Assembly: GCF_015707995.1 (NCBI RefSeq)
Contig: NZ_JAAGRY010000006.1
Coordinates: 1 to 64,000 of the forward strand
Direction: 5' to 3'
DNA: 64,000 bases
Source of the DNA: Microbacterium paulum
Lineage (GTDB): Bacteria; Actinomycetota; Actinomycetes; Actinomycetales; Microbacteriaceae
How positions within the stretch are numbered: the stretch's first letter is position 1; every line of letters starts with the position of its first letter. Both the position numbers and the translations under genes were made by a program. Shown piece after piece: positions 33,496-41,843 of the stretch. Below the pieces are notes generated by a model, which was not told where the DNA came from, ran no database searches, and saw only the letters and a list, made by a program, of their open reading frames with translations.

Positions 33496-34218
33496 ATGGG
33501 CATCCGTCGTATGATCGGCCGCACGACCCTGGTGGTTGCAGCGCTCGCCGTCACCGCGCCGCTCGCAGCCTGCGGGCCGGTGCTTCTCGCCGGTCCGCGG
33601 GCGACCCAGGAGCGAGACATCGCCGGGGTGTCGGCACTCGATCTGCGCACGAGCGGCGACCTCACCGTCACAGTCGGTGAGACCGAGTCGCTCACGATCA
33701 CCGCGGCGAGCAATGTGATCTCGTCGCTCACGGCCGAGGTGGACGACGGCACGCTCGTGCTCGACTCCGACCTCGGGGCGCTGGGGCCGACGCTCATCCG
33801 GTACGAGCTCACCGTCCGGAGCCTCGACCGAGTGCGGATCACGGGCTCGGGGAGCGTGTCAGGCGCCGGCGCATTCGGCCGGACGGGCACGATCGAGATC
33901 CGCGGCTCGGGCAGTGCGACGCTCACGGGAGTCGAGACCGACGACCTGACCGTGACGGTCGTGGGCTCGGGCGACGTCACCGTCGAAGGAGCGAGCGAGT
34001 CGCTGCAGCTGACCCTGGACGGGTCGGCCGACGTCGACGCCGGCGACCTGCGCACGAAGACCGCGAGCGCTTCGCTCAGGGGAAGCGCCGACGCCCGCGT
34101 GCACGTCAGCGAAGACCTCGACGCCACCGTGAGCGGCAGCAGCGAACTCGTCTACACGGGCGACCCCGCACAGATCACAAGAGGCACCAGCGGCAGCGGT
34201 GAGATCGCTGCCGGCTGA
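33496..34218 (+). CDS. GIN-domain (DUF2807) lipoprotein
   Basis: 240 residues. Signal peptide with lipobox LAACG (Cys about 26), then a beta-helical DUF2807 domain rich in short repeats such as SLDRVRITGSGSVSGAG, IEIRGSGSATLTG and TVVGSGDVTVEGAS. Putative auto-transporter adhesin-like head domain of unknown role, displayed at the cell surface. Begins 15 bp after the DUF6326 gene. Confidence 0.85.
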   Translation: MGIRRMIGRTTLVVAALAVTAPLAACGPVLLAGPRATQERDIAGVSALDLRTSGDLTVTVGETESLTITAASNVISSLTAEVDDGTLVLDSDLGALGPTLIRYELTVRSLDRVRITGSGSVSGAGAFGRTGTIEIRGSGSATLTGVETDDLTVTVVGSGDVTVEGASESLQLTLDGSADVDAGDLRTKTASASLRGSADARVHVSEDLDATVSGSSELVYTGDPAQITRGTSGSGEIAAG

Positions 34219-34330
34219 GCCGCGCTCCCATGCGCGGCTGGGTCGCGGCGATGCACACCGACGTGGTCGGGGAGCGCATGGGTGACGCGAAGCATAGGCA
34301 GCGGCCTCCCATTGGTCCCCTCGCCGTGGC

Positions 34331-34355
34331 GATCCCCTTCCGGGCAGTGCACGCA
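34331..34355 (+). repeat. 25-bp border repeat, copy 2
   Basis: GATCC, N3-T-N, CGGGCA, G, TGCACGCA. It lies in the 177-bp gap after the GIN lipoprotein and is the first of two direct copies, 734 bp apart, that enclose the next lipoprotein gene. Confidence 0.75.
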
Positions 34356-34395
34356 GAGGGCGCCGCTCCGCGCGGTGGGATCCGAGCGGGAAGTC

Positions 34396-34998
34396 CTACT
34401 GGCCGAGGTTCTCGCCCATCTCCCGGTACGACCCGGTGTCCAGCACCGCGCCCGTCGCGTCGTCGACGAATTCGACGATCACGTCGATGTCGTCGGGAGC
34501 GACGCCATTGAACTGCTGGTAGAGCGCGCCTTGGATGTAGAACCCGAGCGCGAGCAAGCTCTCCAGCGCACCGTACCTCGCAGCATCGACAGACACCTTG
34601 ACCGACGTCATCGCGTCGTTGAACTCCACCCCAGTTACGGAGTTCGTGTCGTCAGCGATCAACTCATCGGCGGCGTCCTGCGCGGAAGAACGCATCTGCG
34701 CGAGCATCTCGTCACGCTGAGGCTTCGTCATCGTGTAGACGACCGTGTCGCCCTCAACGACCGCGGCGATGCCCTTCTCCTTTGCGCCGGCCACGATCTC
34801 TTCGTCGGAGAGCGACCCGCCCTGGTCCAGGAGCGACCGGGCAATCCGCACATCGACGGTGACCAGATCCTCCTCGACCTCAATCGCGGCAGGCGAGGCG
34901 GACGAACTGTCGGTCTCAACGTCTCCGCCGGCAGAGCACCCGCCCAGCACGAACATCGAACAAGCGATAAGCGAAACGATCGCACCACGAATCTTCAC
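34396..34998 (-). CDS. lipoprotein (DUF4854-like) flanked by direct repeats
   Basis: 200 residues from the GTG at 34998 behind GGGGAG. Lipobox VLGGC (Cys about 21), acidic linker, then a two-part domain: VDVRIARSLLDQGGSLSDEEI, DTVVYTMTKPQRDEMLAQM and VSVDAARYGALESLLALGFYIQG. Similar to DUF4854 lipoproteins of Gram-positive bacteria. The gene and its promoter lie between two copies of the 25-bp border repeat, as if it were a small cassette. Confidence 0.7.
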   Translation of the reverse strand: MKIRGAIVSLIACSMFVLGGCSAGGDVETDSSSASPAAIEVEEDLVTVDVRIARSLLDQGGSLSDEEIVAGAKEKGIAAVVEGDTVVYTMTKPQRDEMLAQMRSSAQDAADELIADDTNSVTGVEFNDAMTSVKVSVDAARYGALESLLALGFYIQGALYQQFNGVAPDDIDVIVEFVDDATGAVLDTGSYREMGENLGQ

Positions 34999-35064
34999 GA
35001 AGAACTCCCCAGGTCTGTCGTCGGACTTCCGACCTATCGATCCTATGGAAGCCAGCCGACACGC

Positions 35065-35089
35065 GATCCGTATACGGGCAGTGCACGCA
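35065..35089 (+). repeat. 25-bp border repeat, copy 3
   Basis: Same 20 fixed positions as copies 1 and 2. In this copy the left half is a perfect palindrome, CCGTATACGG (35068-35077), and the right half contains GTGCAC. It separates the lipoprotein cassette from the Pycsar genes. Confidence 0.75.
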
Positions 35090-35226
35090 AGCGGGGCCCG
35101 TTTTGGAAATCGGGCGCCCGCCACGGGCTTCCGGTGGGGTACGGCTCATGCTAGGTGCCGTCGATTCGACGCGAGGGCACCGCACGTCGTCCAGTAACTC
35201 GAGTGCGACGTCAGTAGGTTGACACC

Positions 35227-35787
35227 ATGGCGCTCAGACTCTTTTCGCGCGTACACGGCCGCCCTGCACCCGTCGTGCCCAACCCTGACCACGCGTGGAA
35301 GCTCCTCGGGCTCGTAAACGAGTGGATCCGTCACTCCGACGCGAAGGCAGGAGTGACCCTCGCCTTCACAGGTGTCCTCGCGACAATGGCGTTCAACCTG
35401 ACGAAGGACTTCGATGCACGGACCATCCTGTTCGACGTGTGCGTGGTCCTTGCATGTCTCCTTCTCGTGACAACGGTGGCCCTCTGCGGATGGACCCTCA
35501 CGCCTCGCATCAATGACAAGGATGCGGACCCCGAGGCAATCAACCGGGTCTTCTTCGCAAGCATCTCCACCAACTTCAAAGGGGATCGGACGGGGTACAG
35601 CCAAGTCCTCCGCACGCTGTCAGCCGACCCCGACGAACTGGTAAGAGACCTCGCCGACCAAATTCACGCGAACGCGAAGATCGCGACGGTCAAGGCGAAG
35701 TACGCACTGTGGGCGATCCGGTTCGCCCTACTCGCTGGGGCGGCAGTGGCGGCGCTGGCCATAATCATCGGCGTCACGAACAGCTGA
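35227..35787 (+). CDS. pycTM: Pycsar effector PycTM (membrane protein, DUF5706)
   Basis: 186 residues. The N-terminal cytoplasmic part contains the family signature AWKLLGLVNEWIRHSDAKAG; membrane spans follow at about 42-58 and 66-91, then a cytoplasmic loop (about 92-158) and a last span (160-183). In Pycsar immunity, phage infection triggers a cyclase to make cCMP or cUMP, and the TM effector then damages the inner membrane and stops infection. The start lies 6 nt after a TAGGTT box (35215-35220), so it is probably leaderless and low-level constitutive. The cyclase gene follows 104 bp downstream. Confidence 0.85.
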   Translation: MALRLFSRVHGRPAPVVPNPDHAWKLLGLVNEWIRHSDAKAGVTLAFTGVLATMAFNLTKDFDARTILFDVCVVLACLLLVTTVALCGWTLTPRINDKDADPEAINRVFFASISTNFKGDRTGYSQVLRTLSADPDELVRDLADQIHANAKIATVKAKYALWAIRFALLAGAAVAALAIIIGVTNS

Positions 35788-35891
35788 ACGGTGACGCACT
35801 CGCGTAGGGACGCCTCCTACGTTCAGCGCGGCGTATCCCGGGCGGGTCGGGTGTCGGAGGTCCCGCCTATCGTTCTTAGCGGGAGGGCCCA

Positions 35892-36833
35892 ATGCCTCAA
35901 AAGACGGACGTAGACCTAGACGTCTTGCTTGAGTCGCTCGACGACAGTACGAAGGAAGAGTTCGCCTCCAAGCCGACGGTCGAGGAGTGGAGTGACGACT
36001 TCGATGTCGCGGACCTCCCCATCCAGGCGCGCAAATGGATTCAGATCCCCGACGTCGTAGCGGTCGTCGCAGACCTCAAGTCCTCGACACACCTCGGAAC
36101 AGGAAAGCATGCAGCCTCGACGGCAAGCATCTATCAGGCAGCCACCGGCGGGACGGTAAGCATCTTCAACCGTTTCGGCGCCGACTTCATCGCTATCCAG
36201 GGAGACGGAGCGTTCGCGCTCTTTTGGGGCGAACAGCGGTACGAGCGAGCCATGTGCTCCGGGATCACCGTGAAGACCTTCAGTGAGAAGTCACTGGTGC
36301 CGCGCCTCGAGAACAAGTGGCCCGCGCACGCCGAGGAGCACCCGACCGGCTTCAAGGTGGGAGTCGCGAGCGGTCGCGTCCTCGTGAAGCGGATCGGGAC
36401 GCCGCGAAACCTTTCCGAGCAGGAGCCCGTGTGGGCCGGGACACCCGTGAATTTCGCGACGAAGGCAGCACAGCAGGCCGACCGGCACGAACTCATCGCC
36501 ACGGGGTCGGTGTGGGATCAGATCGAGAAGAACGACTACCTCACCATCACCTGCCCGTGCAGCGATGGCCCCAGTGCCACACTGTGGTCCGACGTCAACA
36601 TCGAGAAGATCCCGGAGGGCAACTCTGAGCGCGACGGACGCATGCTGTCTGCGACCTGGTGCGACGTTCATGGTGACGAGTACGTGACGGCTGTCCTCGA
36701 CGGCTTGACGAAGCGTGAGGACGCCGATGACGCACGGGCCGTGCTTTTCAAGTCGCTGTTTGCGAACGCCTTGCGAGTGACGTCTCAGCAGAAGCGGCGG
36801 GATCTCCGTGCTCGCAGGCTGGGACTCCGCTAA
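35892..36833 (+). CDS. pycC: Pycsar pyrimidine cyclase (PycC-like, class III fold)
   Basis: 313 residues with a GGGAGGG ribosome site. Class III nucleotidyl cyclase core: metal-binding Asp61 in VVAVVADLKSST and Asp105 in AIQGDGAFALFWG, and the transition-state Asn187 in AGTPVNFATKAA. At the position three before that Asn, where adenylate cyclases usually have Asp, there is Thr184, and Lys191 stands where Arg is usual. These changes and the PycTM neighbour support a pyrimidine (cUMP or cCMP) cyclase over an adenylate cyclase. Which pyrimidine is used cannot be read here. The N-terminal 40 residues are acidic and the C-terminal 100 residues are a helical extension. Confidence 0.85.
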   Translation: MPQKTDVDLDVLLESLDDSTKEEFASKPTVEEWSDDFDVADLPIQARKWIQIPDVVAVVADLKSSTHLGTGKHAASTASIYQAATGGTVSIFNRFGADFIAIQGDGAFALFWGEQRYERAMCSGITVKTFSEKSLVPRLENKWPAHAEEHPTGFKVGVASGRVLVKRIGTPRNLSEQEPVWAGTPVNFATKAAQQADRHELIATGSVWDQIEKNDYLTITCPCSDGPSATLWSDVNIEKIPEGNSERDGRMLSATWCDVHGDEYVTAVLDGLTKREDADDARAVLFKSLFANALRVTSQQKRRDLRARRLGLR

Positions 36834-37195
36834 GGGGACCGCGGCTCACGCTGAAGGTCGAGACGTTCCTCGCCGGGCGTTGGACGCGTCGACATTGCGC
36901 TCCTCGCGGGAACGCAGAGCGGTCCTCCAGCGGGCAATGGTGATCAATGGCCGGCGAGTACCGCGCCCGGTTGGCAAGCGTCTCAGTTGACCGGCCCGCT
37001 CTGAGTCGCGTAAGCGGTGCGCCAAACGCTCCGCTCGTCATGGCGAACCTTCATACCAGCCGACATCTCATGGCCGCCATCTCGACGGCGCCGCGTGCAT
37101 ACGGCGGCCGAGCTCGTCCACAGAGAAGAGCAATGCACGCAGGCACTTTCTGTGAATCCATGCCGCGAATAGACGCAAGAGCGTAGTATGCGAGC
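36834..37195. other. 362-bp gap before the relaxase; border-repeat half-copy, possible oriT region
   Basis: No gene is supported. GCAATGCACGCA at 37130-37141 matches the right half of the 25-bp border repeat (copy 4, partial). A TAGTAT box (37184-37189) 6 nt before the relaxase ATG suggests a leaderless relaxase message. MobF origins of transfer usually lie next to the relaxase gene, so oriT may be here, but I find no convincing nic-type inverted repeat by eye. Confidence 0.4.
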
Positions 37196-40186
37196 ATGCG
37201 CGGGGGACTGGAGCGCTGGAAGCGCGGCGTTGATTCGCACGGGGTGCGGTCGGCGATCTCCTACGCGTTGGAGGGCACGTGCGATGCGTCGATGCGACTC
37301 TCGAGCGGTGTTGAGGCGCTCGCCGCCTACAGCGAGACCGGGCAGCGGACGGTCACGAGGTTCGCGGTCGAAGACGGAGCGATCGAGACCGACCAGCTCT
37401 CGAAGGGGCAGCTCTGCCAGTGGGTTGACGGCTTCGATCCGCTCACGGGCGAGCATCGCGGACGTGTTCTTTCTTCGCCGCAAGCGGACCTTCTGCTCGA
37501 CGGGACGATCAACGCGCCCAAGTCGTTCAGCCTCGTCGCGATCCTGCACCCGGAACTCGCGGTCGAGTTCGAAGCGCTGCAAGACCGGCTGCGCGATCGC
37601 GTCATCCGCATCTGGCAGCGCGAACTCAACGGTCGGCGCGGCGCCGGGGGCAAGATCCGAGAGAGCATCCGCCGGCTCGAAGTCGTCGAACTGCAGCATC
37701 GACGCTCGCGCGCGCTCGACCCCCACATCCACCGCCACCTCTGGCTGAGCGTCAAGGTGCAGGGAGTGGACGGCGCGTGGTCGAACGTCGACTCGCGGGT
37801 CGCGATGAAGCTGCACACGTTGATCAATGCCGAGGGTGAGCTCGCTGCGCGCACCGATCCGCAGTGGATCGAGGCATTGGCGCGGCATGGATACACGATC
37901 AACGACGATGGCGAGGTGGCTGAGGTCGCCGCCGCAGTCCGACCGATGTCGCGCCGCTCCAACCAGATCGAAGCGAATCGAGCGGTCAAGCTCGCCGCAT
38001 GGCGAGCGGACCATCCCGGCCAGGAACCCGACCGCGACATCATCCGCCAGATCGACCGGTTCGCGTGGTCGAAAGACCGCCCGACAAAACCGCAGCACCT
38101 CGACGAGGGGGAGTGGGAGCAGCTGGTTCGCGACGAGATCGCGGCGATCGAACCTGCACTGTTGTCACCGGTCGAGCCTCGACCGGTCGCCGCGCGAGCT
38201 CCAGCGGATCCAGACCGTGACCTCCTCGCCGCCAAAGCCCTTGTCGACGCCGACAGCCGGTCCGCGGCATCCGGAGGGAGGTTCAGTCTCATCGACGTCC
38301 GGGCTGGCGCGACGCGAGCGGTCGCCTCCTCCGGCGTCATCGCTAGTCGCGACGATCTTGCGCCTTTGATCGATGACGTCGTCGCGCGCGCGACGACTGA
38401 GCTCGTCGATGTACTGAGCATCGACGCGGACCGACCCCAGCATGTCAAAGCCTTCATGACGCCGCAGACCGCTTTGCTCAAGCTCGAACTCGCCGAGAGG
38501 TTCGACAGGCTCAATGCTGCGGGTATCAACATCAGCGAAGACGTGCTCGACCGCGTTGCGGCCCGCGCCCTGGCTGGAGTCGACCTCGATCGCGGGCAGC
38601 TCGATGCTGCCGCGGCGATCGCCGGAACGAACCGACTCGTCGCCATCACGGGACCTGCCGGCGCGGGCAAGACCACGATGCTCCGGCTCGCGAGCGAGGC
38701 GCTTCGGCTGCAGTACCGCCGCATGATCGTCGTCGCGCCGACAAAGAAGGCGGCGTCGGTCGCGGCCCGCGAGATCGGCGCGGATGCGTCAAGCCTTCAC
38801 GCGCTGCTCGCCGATCACGGGTGGCGATGGGGCTACGACGGGGCTGGTCGAGAGGCCTGGATGCGACTCCGCGTCGGTGAGGTGGATGCCGCGGGCATCG
38901 CCTATCTCGGACCCCGCCGATACCCAATCGAGGTCGACGCCCGCATCGTCGTGGATGAGGCCGGCATGGTCGACCTGCACACAGCTCGTGCACTCGCGGA
39001 GCTGGCCGAGGAAACGGGCGCGCAGATCGCAATGGTGGGCGACCACCTCCAAGCGATGCCCGTGGGGCACTCCGGAGCGATGGCGTGCATGGCACGTCGC
39101 AGTGGTGCGGTCGTTGAGATGTCGGCGGTACACCGCTTCCGGGACGCTGACTACGCGGCGCTGACGTTGCGAATGCGCGACCCGGAGTCGCGAGACGCCG
39201 CCCTCGAAGTGGCCGGAGCGCTGGCTCAGCGTGGGCAGGTGCACGCCGTCACCGACGAGCGCATGGCGCGAGACGTGATGCTGCACGCGTACTTCACCGC
39301 GGCATCCGCTCGTCAGCGCATCGCGCTTGTCGTAGCCACGAACGACGAAGCCGACGCGATCAACGACGAGATTCAGCAACGGCGGGTCGACCGTGGGGAA
39401 CTTGACCTACGGGCGATCGCGGTGGGGATGGACGATCAACGCATCCTGATCGGCGACATCGTCCAGACGCGTCTCAACGACAGCGTCGCGGGGGTGGAGA
39501 ACCGAGCTATGTGGCTCGTGCGCGACATCAACGCCGAGGGTATCCAGCTGGTGAGTACGACAGACAGTGCGGACATCCGCCACGTGAGCGCAGACTATGC
39601 CGCCGACCACGTGCACCTCGCCTACGCCTCGACTGTGCACGGCATCCAAGGCGAGACGACCGACGTCTCGATGGTCGGCCCCGGTGTGGATGCCGCCGGA
39701 CTGTACGTCGGGATGACGCGCGGGCGCCTGCGCAATGATGCGATCGCTCTCGTCAGGCCGCACCAAACTGCCGCAGGAGTGATCGCTGACGCGATGATGC
39801 GCGGGCTTCCCGAGGTGACGATCGATGACTCGCGAGACGCAGCACGCGCCGAACTGGCGCGCGCGGCCCGCGATCGCCAGCCGGATGCCACAAGCTCTAT
39901 TGACGAGCAGATCGCTGAAGCGTTCAGCGCGCTGCAGCTCCTGGAGTCCCGCATCCAGGGTCGAGCCGCCATCACCCACGCTCGGGGATCGGCGAACAGG
40001 GAGCGCGCCGACGATGTCGATGCTGATGTGCTGACGGACATCGCGGCTCGCGAGGCTGCCGAGAAGCGTCTTGAAGCGCTGCTCGCTGCTCACGCCAATC
40101 CGTCGACCGAGATGCGGCTCGATTCGGACGACGCTTGGGTGGCAGCGCCTGTTGGTGCGCGGGCGACGACCTCCCTCGGTCGCTGA
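37196..40186 (+). CDS. MobF conjugative relaxase-helicase (TrwC/TraI type)
   Basis: 996 residues. N-terminal relaxase domain with tyrosines at ISYALEG and LAAYSETG and the metal-binding triad in DPHIHRHLW (His177, His179, His181). C-terminal SF1 helicase: Walker A ITGPAGAGKTTML (about 485-495), VVDEAGMVD (motif II), GDHLQAMPVG (motif III), and late STVHGIQGETTD and YVGMTRGR (motifs V-VI). It nicks oriT, stays bound to the strand and unwinds it during transfer. Actinobacterial MobF relaxases of this length serve ICEs and plasmids. Transcribed opposite to the transfer operon. Confidence 0.93.
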   Translation: MRGGLERWKRGVDSHGVRSAISYALEGTCDASMRLSSGVEALAAYSETGQRTVTRFAVEDGAIETDQLSKGQLCQWVDGFDPLTGEHRGRVLSSPQADLLLDGTINAPKSFSLVAILHPELAVEFEALQDRLRDRVIRIWQRELNGRRGAGGKIRESIRRLEVVELQHRRSRALDPHIHRHLWLSVKVQGVDGAWSNVDSRVAMKLHTLINAEGELAARTDPQWIEALARHGYTINDDGEVAEVAAAVRPMSRRSNQIEANRAVKLAAWRADHPGQEPDRDIIRQIDRFAWSKDRPTKPQHLDEGEWEQLVRDEIAAIEPALLSPVEPRPVAARAPADPDRDLLAAKALVDADSRSAASGGRFSLIDVRAGATRAVASSGVIASRDDLAPLIDDVVARATTELVDVLSIDADRPQHVKAFMTPQTALLKLELAERFDRLNAAGINISEDVLDRVAARALAGVDLDRGQLDAAAAIAGTNRLVAITGPAGAGKTTMLRLASEALRLQYRRMIVVAPTKKAASVAAREIGADASSLHALLADHGWRWGYDGAGREAWMRLRVGEVDAAGIAYLGPRRYPIEVDARIVVDEAGMVDLHTARALAELAEETGAQIAMVGDHLQAMPVGHSGAMACMARRSGAVVEMSAVHRFRDADYAALTLRMRDPESRDAALEVAGALAQRGQVHAVTDERMARDVMLHAYFTAASARQRIALVVATNDEADAINDEIQQRRVDRGELDLRAIAVGMDDQRILIGDIVQTRLNDSVAGVENRAMWLVRDINAEGIQLVSTTDSADIRHVSADYAADHVHLAYASTVHGIQGETTDVSMVGPGVDAAGLYVGMTRGRLRNDAIALVRPHQTAAGVIADAMMRGLPEVTIDDSRDAARAELARAARDRQPDATSSIDEQIAEAFSALQLLESRIQGRAAITHARGSANRERADDVDADVLTDIAAREAAEKRLEALLAAHANPSTEMRLDSDDAWVAAPVGARATTSLGR

Positions 40187-40486
40187 TCACCGCACCGCGC
40201 CCCGCCAGACCCAGCAGCGCCACTCGCGTTTGTCGGCGCGGAAACGGATCGCCACCGCGTGCTCGGTCCACATGCACGCTTCGGCATCCACGATCACTGG
40301 CGTGCTCCCGAACCGGACCCACGCGCGAACCTTTGCCGGCTTCGGGTCGGTTGTCACGGTTCGTGCATCGAGTTCGAGCTCAACTTTCGTCAAGGTTTCT
40401 AACTTGCCTTCTCGAGCGATTCCGTCGAGGATCCGTTCGTTGATGCCGCGATCGATCGACTCGGCATAGCGGCGGTTCGTCCCCAC
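40187..40486 (-). CDS. conjugation-associated hypothetical protein
   Basis: 99 residues from a GTG behind AAGGAAG. Begins VGTNRRYAESIDRGINERI and has a beta-rich body with VRAWVRFGSTPVIVDAEACMW and WRCWVWRG. Unrecognised family, but similar small proteins with the NRRYAESIDR start occur near actinobacterial relaxase genes. Convergent with the relaxase. Confidence 0.65.
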   Translation of the reverse strand: MGTNRRYAESIDRGINERILDGIAREGKLETLTKVELELDARTVTTDPKPAKVRAWVRFGSTPVIVDAEACMWTEHAVAIRFRADKREWRCWVWRGAVR

Positions 40487-40563
40487 AACCTCGGCTTCCT
40501 TTCGACATCTCGGCGCCACTTCACGCTAGGCGTGATCGAACAAAACTTCTACACTATGGAACC

Positions 40564-40824
40564 ATGATCGATGTATTCGTGGAACATGAACTCACCTTGT
40601 GGTTCGAGGACGACGTGCCCTCACGCATGTTCTACGCAGGGCGCCGCTGGCGAGTCAGCGACGTCCCCACTCGGCTCCGCGACAGCGTGTGGGCGACCGA
40701 TCCCCGAGCCGAGCGTGGCTTTTATGGCTGGCGGTTTCAGGGCACCGACAACGCCGGCGAGAGCATGGTGTTCGACGTTTATCCCACCGAGGAAGGGTGG
40801 CGTGTCTTCCACTGCTACGCGTGA
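40564..40824 (+). CDS. small hypothetical protein, leaderless start
   Basis: 86 residues: MIDVFVEHELTLWFEDDVP, then FYAGRRWRVSDVPTRLRDS, GFYGWRFQGTDNAG and FDVYPTEEGWRVFHCYA. Compact, acidic, Trp-rich; resembles small beta-rich proteins of unknown function that accompany actinobacterial transfer genes. No ribosome site, but TACACT (40550-40555) lies 8 nt before ATG, so a leaderless message is likely. Confidence 0.65.
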   Translation: MIDVFVEHELTLWFEDDVPSRMFYAGRRWRVSDVPTRLRDSVWATDPRAERGFYGWRFQGTDNAGESMVFDVYPTEEGWRVFHCYA

Positions 40825-40900
40825 TTCGGTTGCCGTTCACACGAACGCAGCGGAGCGGGCGAGAGTACGATGACTCTCGCCCGCTCCTGTTCTCGACGGT

Positions 40901-41341
40901 TCAGCGAGTGATGCCCGAGTCGGCGTACCGCGCCGGTTCTGCTACCGGCCCCGTTGCTGCGGGGCCGCTAGCTTTTGGGGCGCGGTCGACACCGACGTTG
41001 GTGAACTTGAGCGAAGCGCCCACGTTCTCAGCGACGACGTCGCGCGTCTCGCGGGTCACGCCCGACTCCTTGTCGGTGTACGACCCGAACCGCAGGTCGC
41101 CGGCGACGAGCACGCTGTCACCCTTGCGGAGCGACGCGGCGACATGGCTGGCCTGCTGGTTGAACACGACGACGCGATGGAAGACGGTGCCGGCGTCTTC
41201 CCACACACCCGTGGTCTCGTTGAGGCGCCGGTCGTTGACCGCGACGGTGAACCTCGCCCACCGGTTGCCGGCATCGGCTTCACCGTGCTCGGGGTCAGCG
41301 GTGAGGTTGCCCTCGAGCGTGACCGGGATTCTCGTTGTCAT
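40901..41341 (-). CDS. ssb: single-stranded DNA-binding protein
   Basis: 146 residues from the ATG at 41341 (GAAAGGAAAGAG upstream). OB-fold: TLEGNLTADPEHG, WARFTVAVNDRR, FHRVVVFNQQASHVAASLRKGDSVLVAGDLRF. The C-terminus lacks the acidic DDDIPF-type tail of chromosomal SSB, as in many element-encoded versions. Likely protects the transferred strand. Confidence 0.88.
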   Translation of the reverse strand: MTTRIPVTLEGNLTADPEHGEADAGNRWARFTVAVNDRRLNETTGVWEDAGTVFHRVVVFNQQASHVAASLRKGDSVLVAGDLRFGSYTDKESGVTRETRDVVAENVGASLKFTNVGVDRAPKASGPAATGPVAEPARYADSGITR

Positions 41342-41357
41342 CTCTCTTTCCTTTCGA

Positions 41358-41843
41358 TCAGGGGCGGCCGGAGCCGTCCTGGTGAGCATGGGACTGAGTG
41401 ACCCATGCGGTCCATGCCTGCTCGTCGGTGGCGTTCACCCACGAGCGAGAGAGCTGCTCCCGATGCTCACGCGTACACCCACCGCCCGCACGCGTGAGGC
41501 GGGGAAGAGCGGTCGACAGATACTGCAGCCATGTGCTCGGGCCCGTCCCTCGATCGGACGGATCGAAGAGCAGGAGATGTGCGGAGCGCAGGGCGGCCAG
41601 CTCCTCGACGATCTCGCCGTGGCGCCACCAGCAATCCGGCACGACATTGGCGGGCACATCGAAGCGCACGGTAAACCACTCGACCCATGCGCGTAGCGCT
41701 CCCCATTCCACCGGTGCGCGCTCATCGGTGAGCGTTCGCCAGTCGACGGTGCGACTTGCGTACGAGCTCGGCCCCGGGTCGGGGCGACCCGCGGACTGGT
41801 GGGCAAGTGCTTGCAGCATCTTCTCGTTCGGGTCATCGCTCAT
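41358..41843 (-). CDS. conserved hypothetical of the transfer operon
   Basis: 161 residues. ATG is embedded in the stop of the coupling-protein gene (ATGA), with GGAGGGCGAGG upstream. Trp-rich: VDWRTLTDERAPVEWGALRAWVEWF and CWWRHGEIVEELAAL. Found with this type of coupling protein in actinobacterial ICEs; function unknown. Confidence 0.7.
   Translation of the reverse strand: MSDDPNEKMLQALAHQSAGRPDPGPSSYASRTVDWRTLTDERAPVEWGALRAWVEWFTVRFDVPANVVPDCWWRHGEIVEELAALRSAHLLLFDPSDRGTGPSTWLQYLSTALPRLTRAGGGCTREHREQLSRSWVNATDEQAWTAWVTQSHAHQDGSGRP

Noticed and set aside
36834-37195. A clear nic site with inverted repeat.
   Set aside because: No inverted repeat with a plausible nic consensus could be found by eye, so it is reported only as a candidate region.
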